A stretch of 64,000 nucleotides of DNA from contig CM069875.1 of assembly GCA_036172665.1 (NCBI GenBank), positions 13,100,001-13,164,000 of the forward strand, in the 5' to 3' direction. The notes beneath the pieces were generated by a model, which saw nothing but the letters and a program-made list of their open reading frames with translations, did not search any database and was not told where the DNA came from. Positions 9,660 to 21,168 of this stretch are shown here, one piece after another; the stretch's first letter is position 1; each line of letters opens with the position of its first letter. Made by a program: the position numbers and the translations under genes. The stretch is from Prosopocoilus inquinatus (Eukaryota; Arthropoda; Insecta; Coleoptera; Lucanidae).

Positions 9660-11530
9660 GTGGCATTACAAAAAAAGAAAAAGAAAAGAAAGAGGTCATT
9701 TACCTGCAAAGACAGGATTCAACGTGTTTGAAGAAAATAAGTAATAACATCCGGTTGGGTCAGAAGTGTGTATGATATTTTAGAAAAAAAATAACTGTTT
9801 TTTTACAAAACGTTTTAATTAATTTTTAAAAAATAAGCAGAAGTTTATTATTTTCTGGAGAAATAAAAATAAGTCAAATTCGTTGAGTTGAATGAACTCT
9901 TGAAATAAGAAATCCGACAAATATAAAATTATATTTTCGCAAATTTTAAACCAATTAGCAGAACCTTACTTCATAAAGCCAAAATGCGCAAAATTTAACG
10001 CTAGCGAAGAGGATAACAGGAACTAAAAAAAAATAAAAAATACTGCATCGTGAATTTATAATTGCAAACCGTGACTCTTATACTCTTGATAATTTTACAT
10101 TAGTTTTAGGTTCAAAATTATTTATTTGGTTATTCACCTTTTAAGAAGATTTATCCTTCTGGATTTAGGATGATTCGACCTAAGCACAGCAGTCTTTGAA
10201 AATGTTCTGCAAAAGATGAATATTATTAAATAGGAATTGGAATTTCATTTTCGTACTTTAAATGCTTCAGATATTCATTTTGAGGCATTTGTGTGTAATT
10301 TTATTTTGAAAAAAGAATTAGACACTTGAAAAACAAGATAAAAGAAATCTATTTGATTATAGGGAAACATTGATATTACAAGAAGCTGTAATAAGAAATC
10401 TTTTTTCTTCCGTAATTTAAAATAGCCAACTCGAACGACCCTCGGCCAATCACACTTTTAAATCGACAGGTCAGCAAGATGCTGACTTGTCGGTGCGCTT
10501 GGCACTTTACATATGTTTAGTTTCTTGGGTACAGAATACATTTATTTCTAACGGAACGCCCTATACATTGTTACACATTTGGATAGATTTCTCTAGGTTT
10601 CCATATACCTTAGAGGTTTTAGAGACATGTATAATTACAACGGAAAATTGTCAGATACAGAATTTCTCAAGATGTCTAAAAATTTATTCTTCTGCATTTA
10701 GGACGATTCACAGCAGTATTTGAAAATGTTCTGGGAAAAGATGGATACTATTAAATAGGAATTGCAATTTTATTTTCATACTTTAAGTGCTTCAGACATT
10801 AGTTTTTGAGACATTTCTGTGTAATTTTATTGGTAAATTGATAACTGTTATCAATAATCTCCCTTTAAAAGTTCTTTCGCTGCATTTGAAATTAATGTGT
10901 TTTTCATCTTCATTCAGAAATATTGTGTAATATTTGCGAGTCAATAAACTATGCACATTTAGCAAAAAATTGTATTGGAATGTCGCCTCGTTAACGTGTG
11001 TCATTAAAACTAGAAACGGTGCTAAATAGCATAGCTGACAATAAAAATTTTTTTTCAGTTAGTGAAATTTTAGAATAGGCAGCATAGAAGAAACGGCGGA
11101 AACCACTCAGTATTATTATTTTTTTGTTTACCTGGTAGTTAATTATTTTTTAAACTCTTACCAAGAACAGTTCATTGTTGGCTTCCCGAGAAATATATTC
11201 TTTTTAGAGGAAAGTTTCATCTATTCACGCGGAGAAGTATTATAATAGAGGAGCGTACGAATTTCGAAATATTGTTAGAGTGAGTAAACTCTAATATCAA
11301 GCACATGTATATTAGAATTCATTAAAATGTTTACTCGGTATATATTACATTGATATTTATATCTTTTATTTTTTATTGGTAAATTGATAACTGTTATGAT
11401 TCCTACCTGTTATTTGTGAAAAATAAAAACTGCACAGAATAACTGTTCTGAAGTTGATAGACTTTTATAATGAGGAAGTAAAACAATGTATTTTTACGCA
11501 ATCTTACGCAGTTTATGAAATCAAAATTCA
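9660..11530 (+). repeat. RF-1 dispersed repeat, copy in the left arm
   Basis: Matches 27266-28859 continued at 39793-40600, the inverse of 12365-14240, and pieces at 1-620 and 48650-48945. It contains an uninterrupted version of the target (AGAAATATATTC at about 11190) into which the 28,860-39,792 provirus inserted in the other copy. No coding capacity was seen. Confidence 0.75.
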
Positions 11531-11551
11531 AGAGGTGAAACATTAAGATAG

Positions 11552-11882
11552 AAACTAGGAAATCTCCCTGTACCTTGCGTTCGAGTGAATTGGGACAACG
11601 AAGACGACTTACCTCTCTTAGAAGAAGCAATCACGAAATTTCAATTTAATTTGAGAACCGAGGAAAATGTCAAAGCATTAGAATATGATGGACCGCAAAA
11701 AAGAAAATTGAAGGGCACGAAGAAGAAAAGAAAAAGAAAAGGAATTCAAAGATAACGATTTTAGATCAGAAGATATTTCCTCCTCCAGAACCCGCATCGC
11801 CTGAAGTTACTACTATCTATGACGATGATGCGGACCTTCTTTGTAGCCAAAAATTTCATTATGAATATAAAGTATAAATAAA
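11552..11882 (+). pseudogene. Terminal-exon-like sequence in the palindrome spacer
   Basis: After a possible acceptor (AG at 11550-11551) a frame opens with KLGNLPVPCVRVNW, then DNEDDLPLLEEAITKF, and becomes very basic (KRKLKGTKKKRKRKG) before a stop at 11753-11755. A frame offset by one base runs on from the basic stretch, including KIFPPPEPASPEV and DDDADLLC, to a stop at 11875-11877, overlapped by AATAAA at 11877-11882. Acidic and basic segments, proline-rich stretch and poly(A) signal look like the 3' end of a host gene with one frameshift. I do not recognise the protein. It lies in the non-palindromic spacer, so it exists once here. Confidence 0.4.
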
Positions 11883-12364
11883 GGAATTGTTACAATTTTT
11901 ATTATTTCATTTGACTTTTTTTTACTTTCTAAAATTCAGTTAATCTTCGAAAAAATTATTTTAGCTACGCTTGATATACACTTAAGAAACTGCATCTTTC
12001 CACTTAGGGATATTGTTCCGATACAGGTATCTTAATAATAAAATATTATTTTTAATTTTTTTTATAACTTAGAACATTTTTACATTTGTAAGACGTCCAC
12101 ATCATCCCGCTTTAAGAAACTTGCTCTGTCGGCTACAATCAATAAAGATTAATGGTGTTACATCTTTAAATTTTGAAAAACTTAAACATATTACCAAAGG
12201 CTTTACAGATTACTAAAATTGAGCATTCTGAATGAAGATGAAAAACACATTAATTTCAAATGCAGCGAAAGAACTTTTAAAGGGAGATTATTGATAACAG
12301 TTATCAATTTGTCAATAAAATTACACAGAAATGTCTGAAAATTAATATCTAAAGCACTTAAGCG
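11883..12364. other. Rest of the palindrome spacer
   Basis: No gene. From about 12,110 to 12,345 it holds an inverted RF-1 piece: the tract matching TGATTGTAGCCGACAG is shared, inverted, with 48,650-48,770, and ATTGATAACAGTTATCAATT is shared with the arms. The remainder, 11,883-12,110, is AT-rich and shows nothing. Confidence 0.5.
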
Positions 12365-15242
12365 TATACGAAAATAATTTTCACTTTTGATTTCGTAAAC
12401 TGCGTAAGATTACTAAGATATTACTTTGTATAATTCGTATATGCATTTTCGTAAAAACACATTGCTTTACTTCCTCATCATAATAGTCTATCAACTTCAG
12501 AATAGTTATTCTGTGCATTTTATGCACATAACAGGTAGGAGATTATTCATAACAGTTATAAATTTACCAATAAAAAATAAAAGATATAAATATCAATACA
12601 TATATACATATATACCGAGTAAACATTGTAATGAATTCTAATATACATGTGCTTGCTATTAGAGTTTACTCACTCTAACAATATTTCGAAATTCATACGC
12701 TTCCCTTATATAATACTTCTCCGCGTGAAACTTTTCTCTAAAAAAGAATATATTTCTCGGGGAAGTCAACATTGAACTGAAAAAAAAAAATAATAATATT
12801 GTGTAGTTTCCGCTGTTTCTTGTACGCTGCCTGTTCTAAAATTTCACTTACTGAAAAATATTTTTTATTTTCCGTTTTACTATTGAGCAACGTTCCTAGT
12901 TTTAATGACACACGTTAACGCAGGCGACATTCCAATAGATTTATTTCCTAAATGTGCATAGTTTATTGACTCGCAAATATTACACAATATTTCTGAATGA
13001 AGATGAAAAACACATTAATTTCAAATGCAGCGAAAGAACTTTTAAAGGGAGATTATTGATAACAGTTATCAATTTACCAATAAAATTACACAGAAATGTC
13101 TCAAAAACTAATGTCTGAAGCACTTAAAGTATGAAAATAAAATTGCAATTCCTATTTAATAGTATCCATCTTTTCCCAGAACATTTTCAAATACTGCTGT
13201 GAATCGTCCTAAATGCAGAAAAATAAATTTTTAGACATCTTGAGAAATTCTGTATCTGACAATTTTCCGTTGTAATTATACGTGTCTCTAAAACCTCTAA
13301 GGTATATGGAAACCTAGAGAAATCTATCCAAATGTGTAACAATGTATAGGGCGTTCCGTTAGAAATAAATGTATTCTGTACCCAAGAAACTAAACATATG
13401 TGCCAAGCGCACCGACAAGTCAGCATCTTGCTGACCTGTCGATTTAAAAGTGTGATTGGCCGAGGTCGTTCGAGTTGGCTATTTTAAATTACGGAAGAAA
13501 AAAGATTTCTTATTACAGCTTCTTGTAATATCAATGTTTCCCTATAATCAAATAGATTTCTTTTATCTTGTTTTTCAAGTGTCTAATTCTTTTTTCAAAA
13601 TAAAATTACACACAAATGCCTCAAAATGAATATCTGAAGCATTTAAAGTACGAAAATGAAATTCCAATTCCTATTTAATAATATTCATCTTTTGCAGAAC
13701 ATTTTCAAAGACTGCTGTGCTTAGGTCGAATCATCCTAAATCCAGAAGGATAAATCTTCTTAAAAGGTGAATAACCAAATAAATAATTTTGAACCTAAAA
13801 CTAATGTAAAATTATCAAGAGTATAAGAGTCACGGTTTGCAATTATAAATTCACGATGCAGTATTTTTTATTTTTTTTTAGTTCCTGTTATCCTCTTCGC
13901 TAGCGTTAAATTTTGCGCATTTTGGCTTTATGAAGTAAGGTTCTGCTAATTGGTTTAAAATTTGCGAAAATATAATTTTATATTTGTCGGATTTCTTATT
14001 TCAAGAGTTCATTCAACTCAACGAATTTGACTTATTTTTATTTCTCCAGAAAATAATAAACTTCTGCTTATTTTTTAAAAATTAATTAAAACGTTTTGTA
14101 AAAAAACAGTTATTTTTTTTCTAAAATATCATACACACTTCTGACCCAACCGGATGTTATTACTTATTTTCTTCAAACACGTTGAATCCTGTCTTTGCAG
14201 GTAAATGACCTCTTTCTTTTCTTTTTCTTTTTTTGTAATGCCACAACTAATTTTATAATTTGTACATGTATTATTTATTATGATCGTGGTAAATTAATTA
14301 CAAATTGGAATTTAAATCTTCGTTCATAAGTGATAACATAATAATTTATTTTACTGCAGGATGACTCATCATTCAGTTGTGCACAGACTACGGAGCGTTA
14401 AGGTTGTGCTCGTCTTCGTAAGTAAGTAAATTTGTTGTATATATGGATTTGTATTTTATATAATTATTTTTTCCCCAACTCAAATTTGAAGTTTAACACA
14501 AGGAATTTTCTTTTATATTTTACTACAGCTACCCGCGTTTAATCCCAACATCGATGCTTTCAATTATTGCACAGAGTTCAATCAAGATCTCATTCGAATT
14601 GTTTTTTTTTTTTTTTTGGTGAACGTGATGCTAACGAAGCTTAGTATAATCTAACTCAAACCAAAAAAGTATAAAACAATCCTATTATTATTATAAAATA
14701 AAAGTTTTTGGTTTTTTTTTCTTATGAAAGAACTGATTTATTGGAATTACTTGATTGCATTAGACCGAAAATATACGATTCATAGCTTTTTGGGTTGAAA
14801 AATAAAAAAAAGTTCTGTGTTCACTCTCTTTTGCCAAATTATCTTCTCGCTTCGTTCTTATGCCTGGACTAATTTTCATATGCTAAAAAAATTACAAATT
14901 ATTAATTTGTGGAGGTGAACGCTAAACGCAAACTTTTCTAAATTAGGCTAAGGTCGGACAACTTTAATCTCGAGAAATCATTTGCAACATTGTTTTCACT
15001 TTTTTTTTTAACTGATAAGCATTTTATAATGTATATGTTTCAAGTTTCAGTACAATTCTCTAACTTTATTACTATTACAGGATGAATCGCATGGAAAAAT
15101 CTATTCATTACAGATATTATATGACGTCATTTCTCATTCAATTACGACAACACCTGGCATCTTACGACATCATGCTACCGTTTGTATATGGAAAATTTCC
15201 AGAACACCAAGGTCACAGACGCTTAGAGGCCTCATCTCTTCA

Positions 15243-15512
15243 CGTAAGAAGAAAGAAAAACATCTCCAAGGTTCCAGACTCCGCTTGTCATCAGAGAACA
15301 TCTGTTCCCATACCTGTGATGACGTCATGACCCCCCCCCCCTCCCTCCACCCGCACTAAACATCCTATCAGTTTCACACAAGAGGAAAAAAAATTATCTC
15401 CAAGATTCCAGACACAGACTCCGCTCTGAATTTTTATACCATTTTGGGGTTTTGAGACCCCTATGTTATTTCTTATGGGATTTTGGCCCCGAACCGGCAT
15501 AGCTATACTACT
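15243..15512 (-). repeat. 270-bp module, copy C
   Basis: Inverted mirror of 8392-8661, including the C run opposite the G run and the TGACGTCA palindrome. Confidence 0.7.
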
Positions 15513-15563
15513 ATCGTTGGTTGTTGAAATTGAAGCGTCTGAGCGTCAATTCATAACATAAAT

Positions 15564-15623
15564 CTATAGATAAAACAGTAACATCCTACGATCGCTTTTT
15601 GACCTGACATTGCAACAAAATTT
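15564..15623 (+). mobile_element. Hammerhead-retroposon, 60-bp deleted copy (mirror)
   Basis: Mirror of 8281-8340, flanked by CATAAAT at 15557-15563 and 15624-15630. It was duplicated with the palindrome, so it is not an independent insertion. Confidence 0.6.
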
Positions 15624-15629
15624 CATAAA

Positions 15630-16085
15630 TTTATAATTAAGTAACAAATGCGTGCTTACGCAGATTAGAGATTTACTTGAAAAAGTGGACAATAAAGCAA
15701 ATGAAGTTATTTTTCAGCTTCTAGTAGCAATGTTTCTTAATACTGTCTTGACAACATATGCTATTCAACATAAATACAACACAACAACATGAACAAAGTA
15801 ACAATAAATTAATACGTAAATTTATTTGAAATTTCATTTCATAACATCTAGAGTTTTCGTTCAAAGGGACCTCTGTTCTTTGAAATTATCAGCAATTTTG
15901 TTCTACTTATTTAATTTATTGTTACTTTGTTTATGTTATTCTGTTGCATTATCGGATGGTATATCTTTTCAAGACAGTAAATATTAAGGAACTTTATTCA
16001 ATTGGAAGCTGAAAAATAACTTCATTTGTTTCAGCGCCTACTTTTTCGAATAAAGCTCTAATCAACGTAAGCATGCATTTGCTAA
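15630..16085. mobile_element. Foldback MITE (right-arm copy)
   Basis: Mirror of 7815-8270; the two halves of the element are themselves imperfect inverted repeats. Confidence 0.6.
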
Positions 16086-16434
16086 TTATTGATTTATGTT
16101 TTTAATTCATTAGATAACTATGACATGTAAAGAGAATTTCTTACAGTTTTAGAAAACGTAATAAAATTAGGTAAATTGCATTTAAAATTTTGAATATACT
16201 TGCACATCTTACGCATTTGATGCTCAATTGTTTTCCCGATTAAGGCAGAAAATTAAATGTAGAATAACTTTCCCTCTATAACATTTTATCCTATTTCAGT
16301 AACCGATATATCTGCCGTGACAGCTAAAATCAAACAGACTGTAGATTGCATTAGAATATGCCATTCTAACTGTTGGAAGAACTGGAGGTAATTGGTTATT
16401 ATCCTACACGCGTCTCTGGGACCGTAGCCTATCA

Positions 16435-16683
16435 GAGCTTACAAGTAACCAAAAATAAATTAAAAGCTCCAGGTTACGGATGTTACGGATTGACTTCACG
16501 ATACGTGTATTGGACCAATAATTTGAATTTAGATTTCATGTTTTGCATTTTGAGAGTGCTTGGCGCGAAACGAATTTGTGTCAAATTTAATGCCGAAGGT
16601 CTTCAAGGTGACGGAAATAACATTAGAAGAACTCAAATCTGTCTAGGCAACGGCCTTCCTTTTGAATTTAGGAGAAACATTTG
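16435..16683 (+). CDS. Host gene exon A (unrecognised protein)
   Basis: An open frame with ordinary codon use runs through YGLTSRYVYW, LDFMFCILRVLGAKR and GLQGDGNNIRRTQICLGNG to RRNI, then meets a good donor (TG|GTAAGA at 16684). The exon start is uncertain: AG at 16433-16434 is a possible acceptor, but the frame stays open back across the palindrome edge at 16420 to about 16373. The last two bases (TG) join the first base of exon B to make a tryptophan codon. I do not recognise the family. Any upstream exons would have to lie within or beyond the palindrome, so the gene may be truncated on this side. Confidence 0.5.
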
Positions 16684-16832
16684 GTAAGATAAAATTATTC
16701 CAATTTGAAATTTGGTGCATAAATTTTCGGATTTATTCATCGATAGTTGATATCGTAAAACATATTACTTCGCTCAGTGAATTAAAATTTGAAATAAAAT
16801 AATTAATAAACTATATCGGTGATTATTATTAG

Positions 16833-16987
16833 GAAGCGCTGTGTTAAAGATCGAGTGCGGTATCGGTGTGGGTGTTCATATCGAGAGGAAGGAGAAGTTG
16901 ACCTTGCTATCTTTCTCACACATTTCAGCAGTTCCAAACAAGTGGTCCATCCGAAATTTATTGGCCACCAAAAAATACCCGCAAAAG
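16833..16987 (+). CDS. Host gene exon B
   Basis: Bounded by an acceptor (TTATTATTAG|G) and a donor (AAAAG|GTAGC). In the phase set by exon A it reads KRCVKDRVRYRCGCSYREEG, then DLAIFLTHFSSSKQVV and ends at QKIPAK plus one base. A second frame is also open here (ECGIGVGVHIERKEKL and on), but splice phase from exon A selects the first. A possible alternative 3' exon lies at 17149-17189 (acceptor ATTCAG), reading GTMKTFGVKLGTN and a stop, which would give a short isoform. The stop is in frame with the exon B donor phase. Confidence 0.5.
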
Positions 16988-17189
16988 GTAGCATTTCGTA
17001 TACTTATACTGAGGTCTTTTTATTTGCACACAGTAAAAGAGCACCGTGTATATCTCTAAATTTAAATGAAATTTGTTTTAACTCACTAATTTTTTCTCCT
17101 AAATTCAATACGTCTACGCTAATTTTAGTTCCTTTTATATTAATTCAGGCACCATGAAGACCTTCGGCGTCAAATTAGGCACAAATTAA

Positions 17190-17980
17190 TTTTGCGCCAA
17201 GCGGAACATGAAATTAAAAATGCAAAATTTTTTTGGTCCATTAGTAATATGAGTAATAACATTACATAATAGGTACATACGAACTTTTAAACCTCAATTA
17301 CTTCAAAACGGTTGAGTTTATCGAAATATAATAAGAGAATCTTCTTTGTGCCAAATAATCTAGAGAATATTTTTTTCAGAAATTTTTGTTGGAAAATGTA
17401 AAAAATAAAAAGTTAGGGATAAAATACGGAAAGCTACCCCTACAAAACTAATACTTATCTTGTCAGTGCGCAATTAAGAGCTTTATATCTGTGTTTAAAA
17501 TATTAGTTTGATAAGATAAAAGATCCAGAAGATATTGCCAAAAAGCAACATTTTTCACCCCTATTTTAGGGGTTACAACTCCCTTATTATTCAGTTTTGG
17601 AAAAAAAATTATATAAAAAGGGGACCTTATTTTTTTATGTTCTATTCACTCTGAAAATATCGGGAGACTTTCTGAATCATGGTGTATACATATAAACCAA
17701 TTCTGCAAAACTCTTAGGTATTAGTCAAATCTACGTAAAAATCCATGTACCTACGTCTATTGTTTTCTTTTTTGTGTTGTTTCATAAATAAAATAATAAA
17801 GGGGTTCGCATTAATAAAACTAATGCTGTACATTTTATGTCCTTAATAACTTGCTTATTCATTAACCGTTGGAACAATGATTGAAAACTAAACCATTTCA
17901 TTTCACTTTGACTCATATCAAAAATTCACTAAATCAAACTTGCTAAATTTTTTACTTAGCAAATTATTTTTTCCCTGCAG
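17190..17980. other. Presumed intron between exons B and C
   Basis: AT-rich with no repeated family or ORF that I can support, apart from the possible alternative last exon just upstream. It ends in a pyrimidine tract before the acceptor at 17,979-17,980. Confidence 0.4.
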
Positions 17981-18150
17981 AGGAATGGATAAGCAAGAAG
18001 AAAACCGAAGTTACCAACACCAAACAAATAGAGACAAGGGTGACGCGACAAGTAGTCCTGGAAGATGGAAAAGTGGTGGAAGATTCAGGTCCGCAGGTCA
18101 CCACCAACACTACAGAGGACTCAGAGACTCAGGAACATCATCAAACAGAG
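17981..18150 (+). CDS. Host gene exon C
   Basis: Bounded by a strong acceptor (TTTTTTCCCTGCAG) and a donor (ACAGAG|GTTAGT). Its first two bases (AG) complete the codon begun by exon B. The exon then reads EEWISKKKTEVTNTKQIETR, then VTRQVVLEDGKVVEDSGPQV and TTNTTEDSETQEHHQTE. The charged, threonine-rich composition and the VLEDGKVVEDSG string look like a conserved, probably disordered insect protein segment, but I cannot name it with confidence. The matching phases of A, B and C are the main argument that they belong to one transcript. Downstream exons are not seen; a 4.8-kb foldback begins 470 bp later. Confidence 0.55.
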
Positions 18151-18639
18151 GTTAGTGTTTTTGATTTTATATTATAATAAATCAAAAAGCGACTTGAAGC
18201 GCAATATCAAGCAGCATCATTAAAAATCCATTTTCAAATTTTACTTGACGTGAACTTAGTTATAATAAAAAAAAAACTAAAACCTAATTTTTTTTATTTG
18301 CTGTAACTTTTGTGTTACTTAGGAGACTGAAATGTGGTTTGAACTGATTTGCATGGCAATTTAAGTACTTTTATGGACAGTTAAGAAAATCAATTTCGTT
18401 TTTACAAATTTTTTTTTTATCTAACCTAACCTCAAAATTTTAAATTGGTACCGCAGAATTTTTTTGGTCCTTTTAAGAGAGAATTTTTTTCTGAATGCGA
18501 TGATGTATCATATCATATGGAAAACTTCAAGATTTTAAAAACTGATGCTTATTCTTTTTACGAACAGAAATCGCTGGTGCCATAGTCACAAAGACTTCTC
18601 TTCATTTATTAAGTTAATATGCAGTCTAGTGATGGGCGA

Positions 18640-18820
18640 AAAATAGCATTCGAATGAAATTAGTATTCGAATAAAATTAGAAGTCGAATGAAATTAGTAT
18701 TCGAATAAAATTAATTTTCGAATAAAAATAGTATTCGAATGAAATTAGTATTCGAATCAAATTCGTATTCGAATGAAAATAGTATTCGAATGAGAACATT
18801 CGAATGAAAATAGCAGTCGG
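18640..18820. repeat. Minisatellite based on ATTCGAAT
   Basis: About eleven degenerate units of 15-18 bp of the form GAATGAAATTAGTATTC. Each contains the palindrome ATTCGAAT or TTCGAA. The mirror array is at 23249-23378 with fewer units. Too irregular, and lacking distinct spacers, to be CRISPR. Confidence 0.75.
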
Positions 18821-19774
18821 TACTCCAGTTACCGGTACAGGCGAATGCTTTGACCGTGACGACATTTTACTTGTAACTCACATAAACCTTTTTGATAGCC
18901 ATTTGATAATTTTGCGCGCAACGAAATTTCACAATGATGACTTTTCCGAAGAAATACGTTTTTAAAACCGATGAGAAGTTAGCAATAAAATTCCAGTAAT
19001 AAAATTATGATATTTCAAAACGCTGCCACCGCTAAAATAACGATCACAGATCAATAATATTTAATCTATTACAAAGAGTATAATGTGTAGATTCCCCTCA
19101 TATGAAGAAACTGAAAAAATATTTGATATTAAGTTAACTATGACTATTTAACCAGCGTAAGTCATTATTAATATATTGCACCAAGACAATTGCTTTCACT
19201 GAAAATTTTCACGCAGTCATAAAGTAAACATACATATCTATACAATAAAGCCTTTAGAAAGTTTTACCCGGTTGATTTAAAGTAATTAGAAATGAATTAA
19301 ACGTGACGCTCGGACCAATGAAACAGTACCAACTTCAAACGTTCATAACTTTCCATCCTGCACTTGCATAAACATTATGTTTGCAGAATATGAAAGCACA
19401 GATCGAAATCTAGAAATCGAGATTTGTACAAACAGTAAATATTTCATGGCTATCACGAAAAGTATTGATTTTATAAGTACGAATTTAAACGGGTCCAAAC
19501 CAAAAAGTAGAAGTAATTTTTGCAATTTTCGATCTGCTTAATCTAAATTAGGGTTAGAAGAAATGTATTATGAAGAAATCAAAAACAATAACACGATATC
19601 TTATGTAAAAAAGGCCTGGCACAGAAACGTGAAAAATAGTTTCAAATTTTCTTTAACCAGCGTAAGTCATTATTAATATATTGCACCAAGACAATTGCTT
19701 TCACTGAAAATTTTCACGCAGTCATAAAGTAAACATACATATCTATACAATAAAGCCTTTAGAAAGTTTTACCC

Positions 19775-20160
19775 CGTTGATTTGAAGTAATTAGAAATTA
19801 ATTAAAAGTGACGCTCGGACAAATGAAACAGTACCAATTTCAAATCTTCATAACTTTCCATCCCGCACTTGCATAAACATTCTGTTTGCAGAATATGAAA
19901 GCACAGATCGAAATCCATCGTTTAAATCACCCTCTGAGTTTTAGCCGGTTGATTTGAAGTAATTAGAAATTAATTAAAAGTGACGCTCGTACAAATGAAA
20001 CAGTACCAACTTCAAACGTTCATAACTTTCCATCCCGCACTTGCATAAACATTCTGTTCGTAGAATATGAAAGCACAGATCGAAATCTATCATTTAAGCT
20101 ACCCTATGAGTTTTAGCCGGTTGATTTGAAGTAATTAGAAATTAATAAATTGTGAAGTTT
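19775..20160 (-). repeat. 172-bp satellite, left array
   Basis: Units start at about 19775, 19947 and 20119 with the landmark CCGGTTGATTTGAAGTAATT, period 171-172 bp. The array is inverted relative to 23441-24005. A further partial unit occurs at 19265-19420 inside the foldback arm. Confidence 0.75.
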
Positions 20161-20748
20161 GCAACAATAAAAAAATTACTTTATATTGCGCTTTGTGAAT
20201 TAAGGCCATGGTTTGAACATTGCATTGAGTGTACAGGGTGTTTAAACTTTTTGTTACACGCACACAACAACTTCGTTATTGTGGAAGGTACGAAGTCGTT
20301 CAAATTGGCAAAATTAGTAATTAAGCATTGTCCATGCGTAAGCTGACCGGATTGGTCAGATTACGATGGAGTTCTCGATATATTCTTCTTCTGATGAGGC
20401 CCTAATTAGGGCCGAAATCGCTATGAGAACCCTGTTGCAATTTATCTGAATTGTAGCAGATTTTTAATGTTTTTTTTTTTAATGATGAGTATAAATGTCG
20501 CAATAACTCCTTTATTATTCGTTCTGAGGTTAAATAGTAAAGAGTTCTTTATATTTAGAATTTACTATTCTTTCGTTTCACAACAAAAAATACGGAATAT
20601 TTCATTAAAGAAAAGCTTACATATGAAGATATTATGAAAACGCGATGCGTAATTTTTTTTTTGTATCACCGCTGTAATTGTGGGTTCATTATTGCTAATG
20701 ATTTGAACGATTTCGTACCTTAATAATAATGAAATTATTGTATGTATA
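20161..20748. other. Gene-free stretch with a hammerhead-like hairpin
   Basis: A 64-codon frame (20152-20346) has no recognisable domain and begins inside the satellite, so I do not call it a gene. At 20393-20423 the sequence CTGATGAGGCCCTAATTAGG, GGCC and GAAA reproduces a hammerhead catalytic core with a six-pair stem II, discussed under findings. The rest is AT-rich. Confidence 0.4.
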
Positions 20749-21168
20749 CAGTGTTTCCCAAAAGTAACGGATAAATTTTATGAAATGGTAAAGAAAAAGA
20801 AGAATTCTCATATCGATTTTGATTTTTAAATTATCATTTGAGGGTGTAATTTTCAATTCCCCATCTCTCAACCCCTAAGCTATAACAACCCCAACTTTAA
20901 AAATTCAAATAGCAAAGTACCCCTCGTGATACCTCGTTAAATAGCATTTTTAATTCTGAAAATTTGTTAAAACTTGCGGTTTATATTGGATTTTCTCCTA
21001 ATTCAGAAGGGCATTATTCGAATCGTGAATCGATATTTTTAGACATCTATCTCCAACCAACTTTTCTATTTGCAAATTTTTCTTCTTCCTATACATTATT
21101 TGTGCATCATAGTATTTTTATTTAAGCTAAAATCATTCGCGACTACTGAGAATCACTGGGAAACACTG
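20749..21168. mobile_element. MITE with CAGTGTTTCCCA termini
   Basis: Inverted termini CAGTGTTTCCCA at 20749 and TGGGAAACACTG ending at 21168, each next to TA (20747-20748 and 21169-21170). This fits a Tc1/mariner-type, TA-targeting, non-autonomous element of 420 bp. No ORF. Confidence 0.65.

Larger units (their letters stand above)
7477..11530 (+). repeat. Left arm of an 8.9-kb palindrome
   Basis: The arm is the reverse complement of 12365-16420; the symmetry centre is near 11,950. From 7477 to about 10,960 the two arms look essentially identical. From there inward to 11,530 they differ by many substitutions and indels. The arm contains a foldback MITE (7815-8270), a 60-bp hammerhead-retroposon remnant (8281-8340), a copy of the 270-bp module (8392-8661), and an RF-1 repeat copy (about 9660-11530). 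No gene is apparent. Confidence 0.9.
12365..16420 (-). repeat. Right arm of the 8.9-kb palindrome
   Basis: Reverse complement of 7477-11530. The outer edge is at GTCTCTGGG (16420), beyond which the sequence continues as probable coding exon. Contents mirror the left arm: inverted RF-1 (12365-14240), module (15243-15512), hammerhead remnant (15564-15623 with CATAAAT flanks) and foldback MITE (15630-16085). Relative to the left arm, the inner 570 bp has many differences, including loss of about 40 bp matching 11,120-11,180. Confidence 0.9.

Noticed and set aside
15082..15330. 82-codon frame identical on both palindrome arms
   Set aside because: Identity is explained by the palindrome; it ends in the module's C run and shows no recognisable features.
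18640..18820. CRISPR-like array
   Set aside because: Units are 15-18 bp, degenerate and without unique spacers, in eukaryotic repeat DNA; it is a minisatellite.
19343..19525. 60-codon frame present in two inverted copies
   Set aside because: Both copies lie in the foldback arms; no protein features beyond AT-rich codon use.
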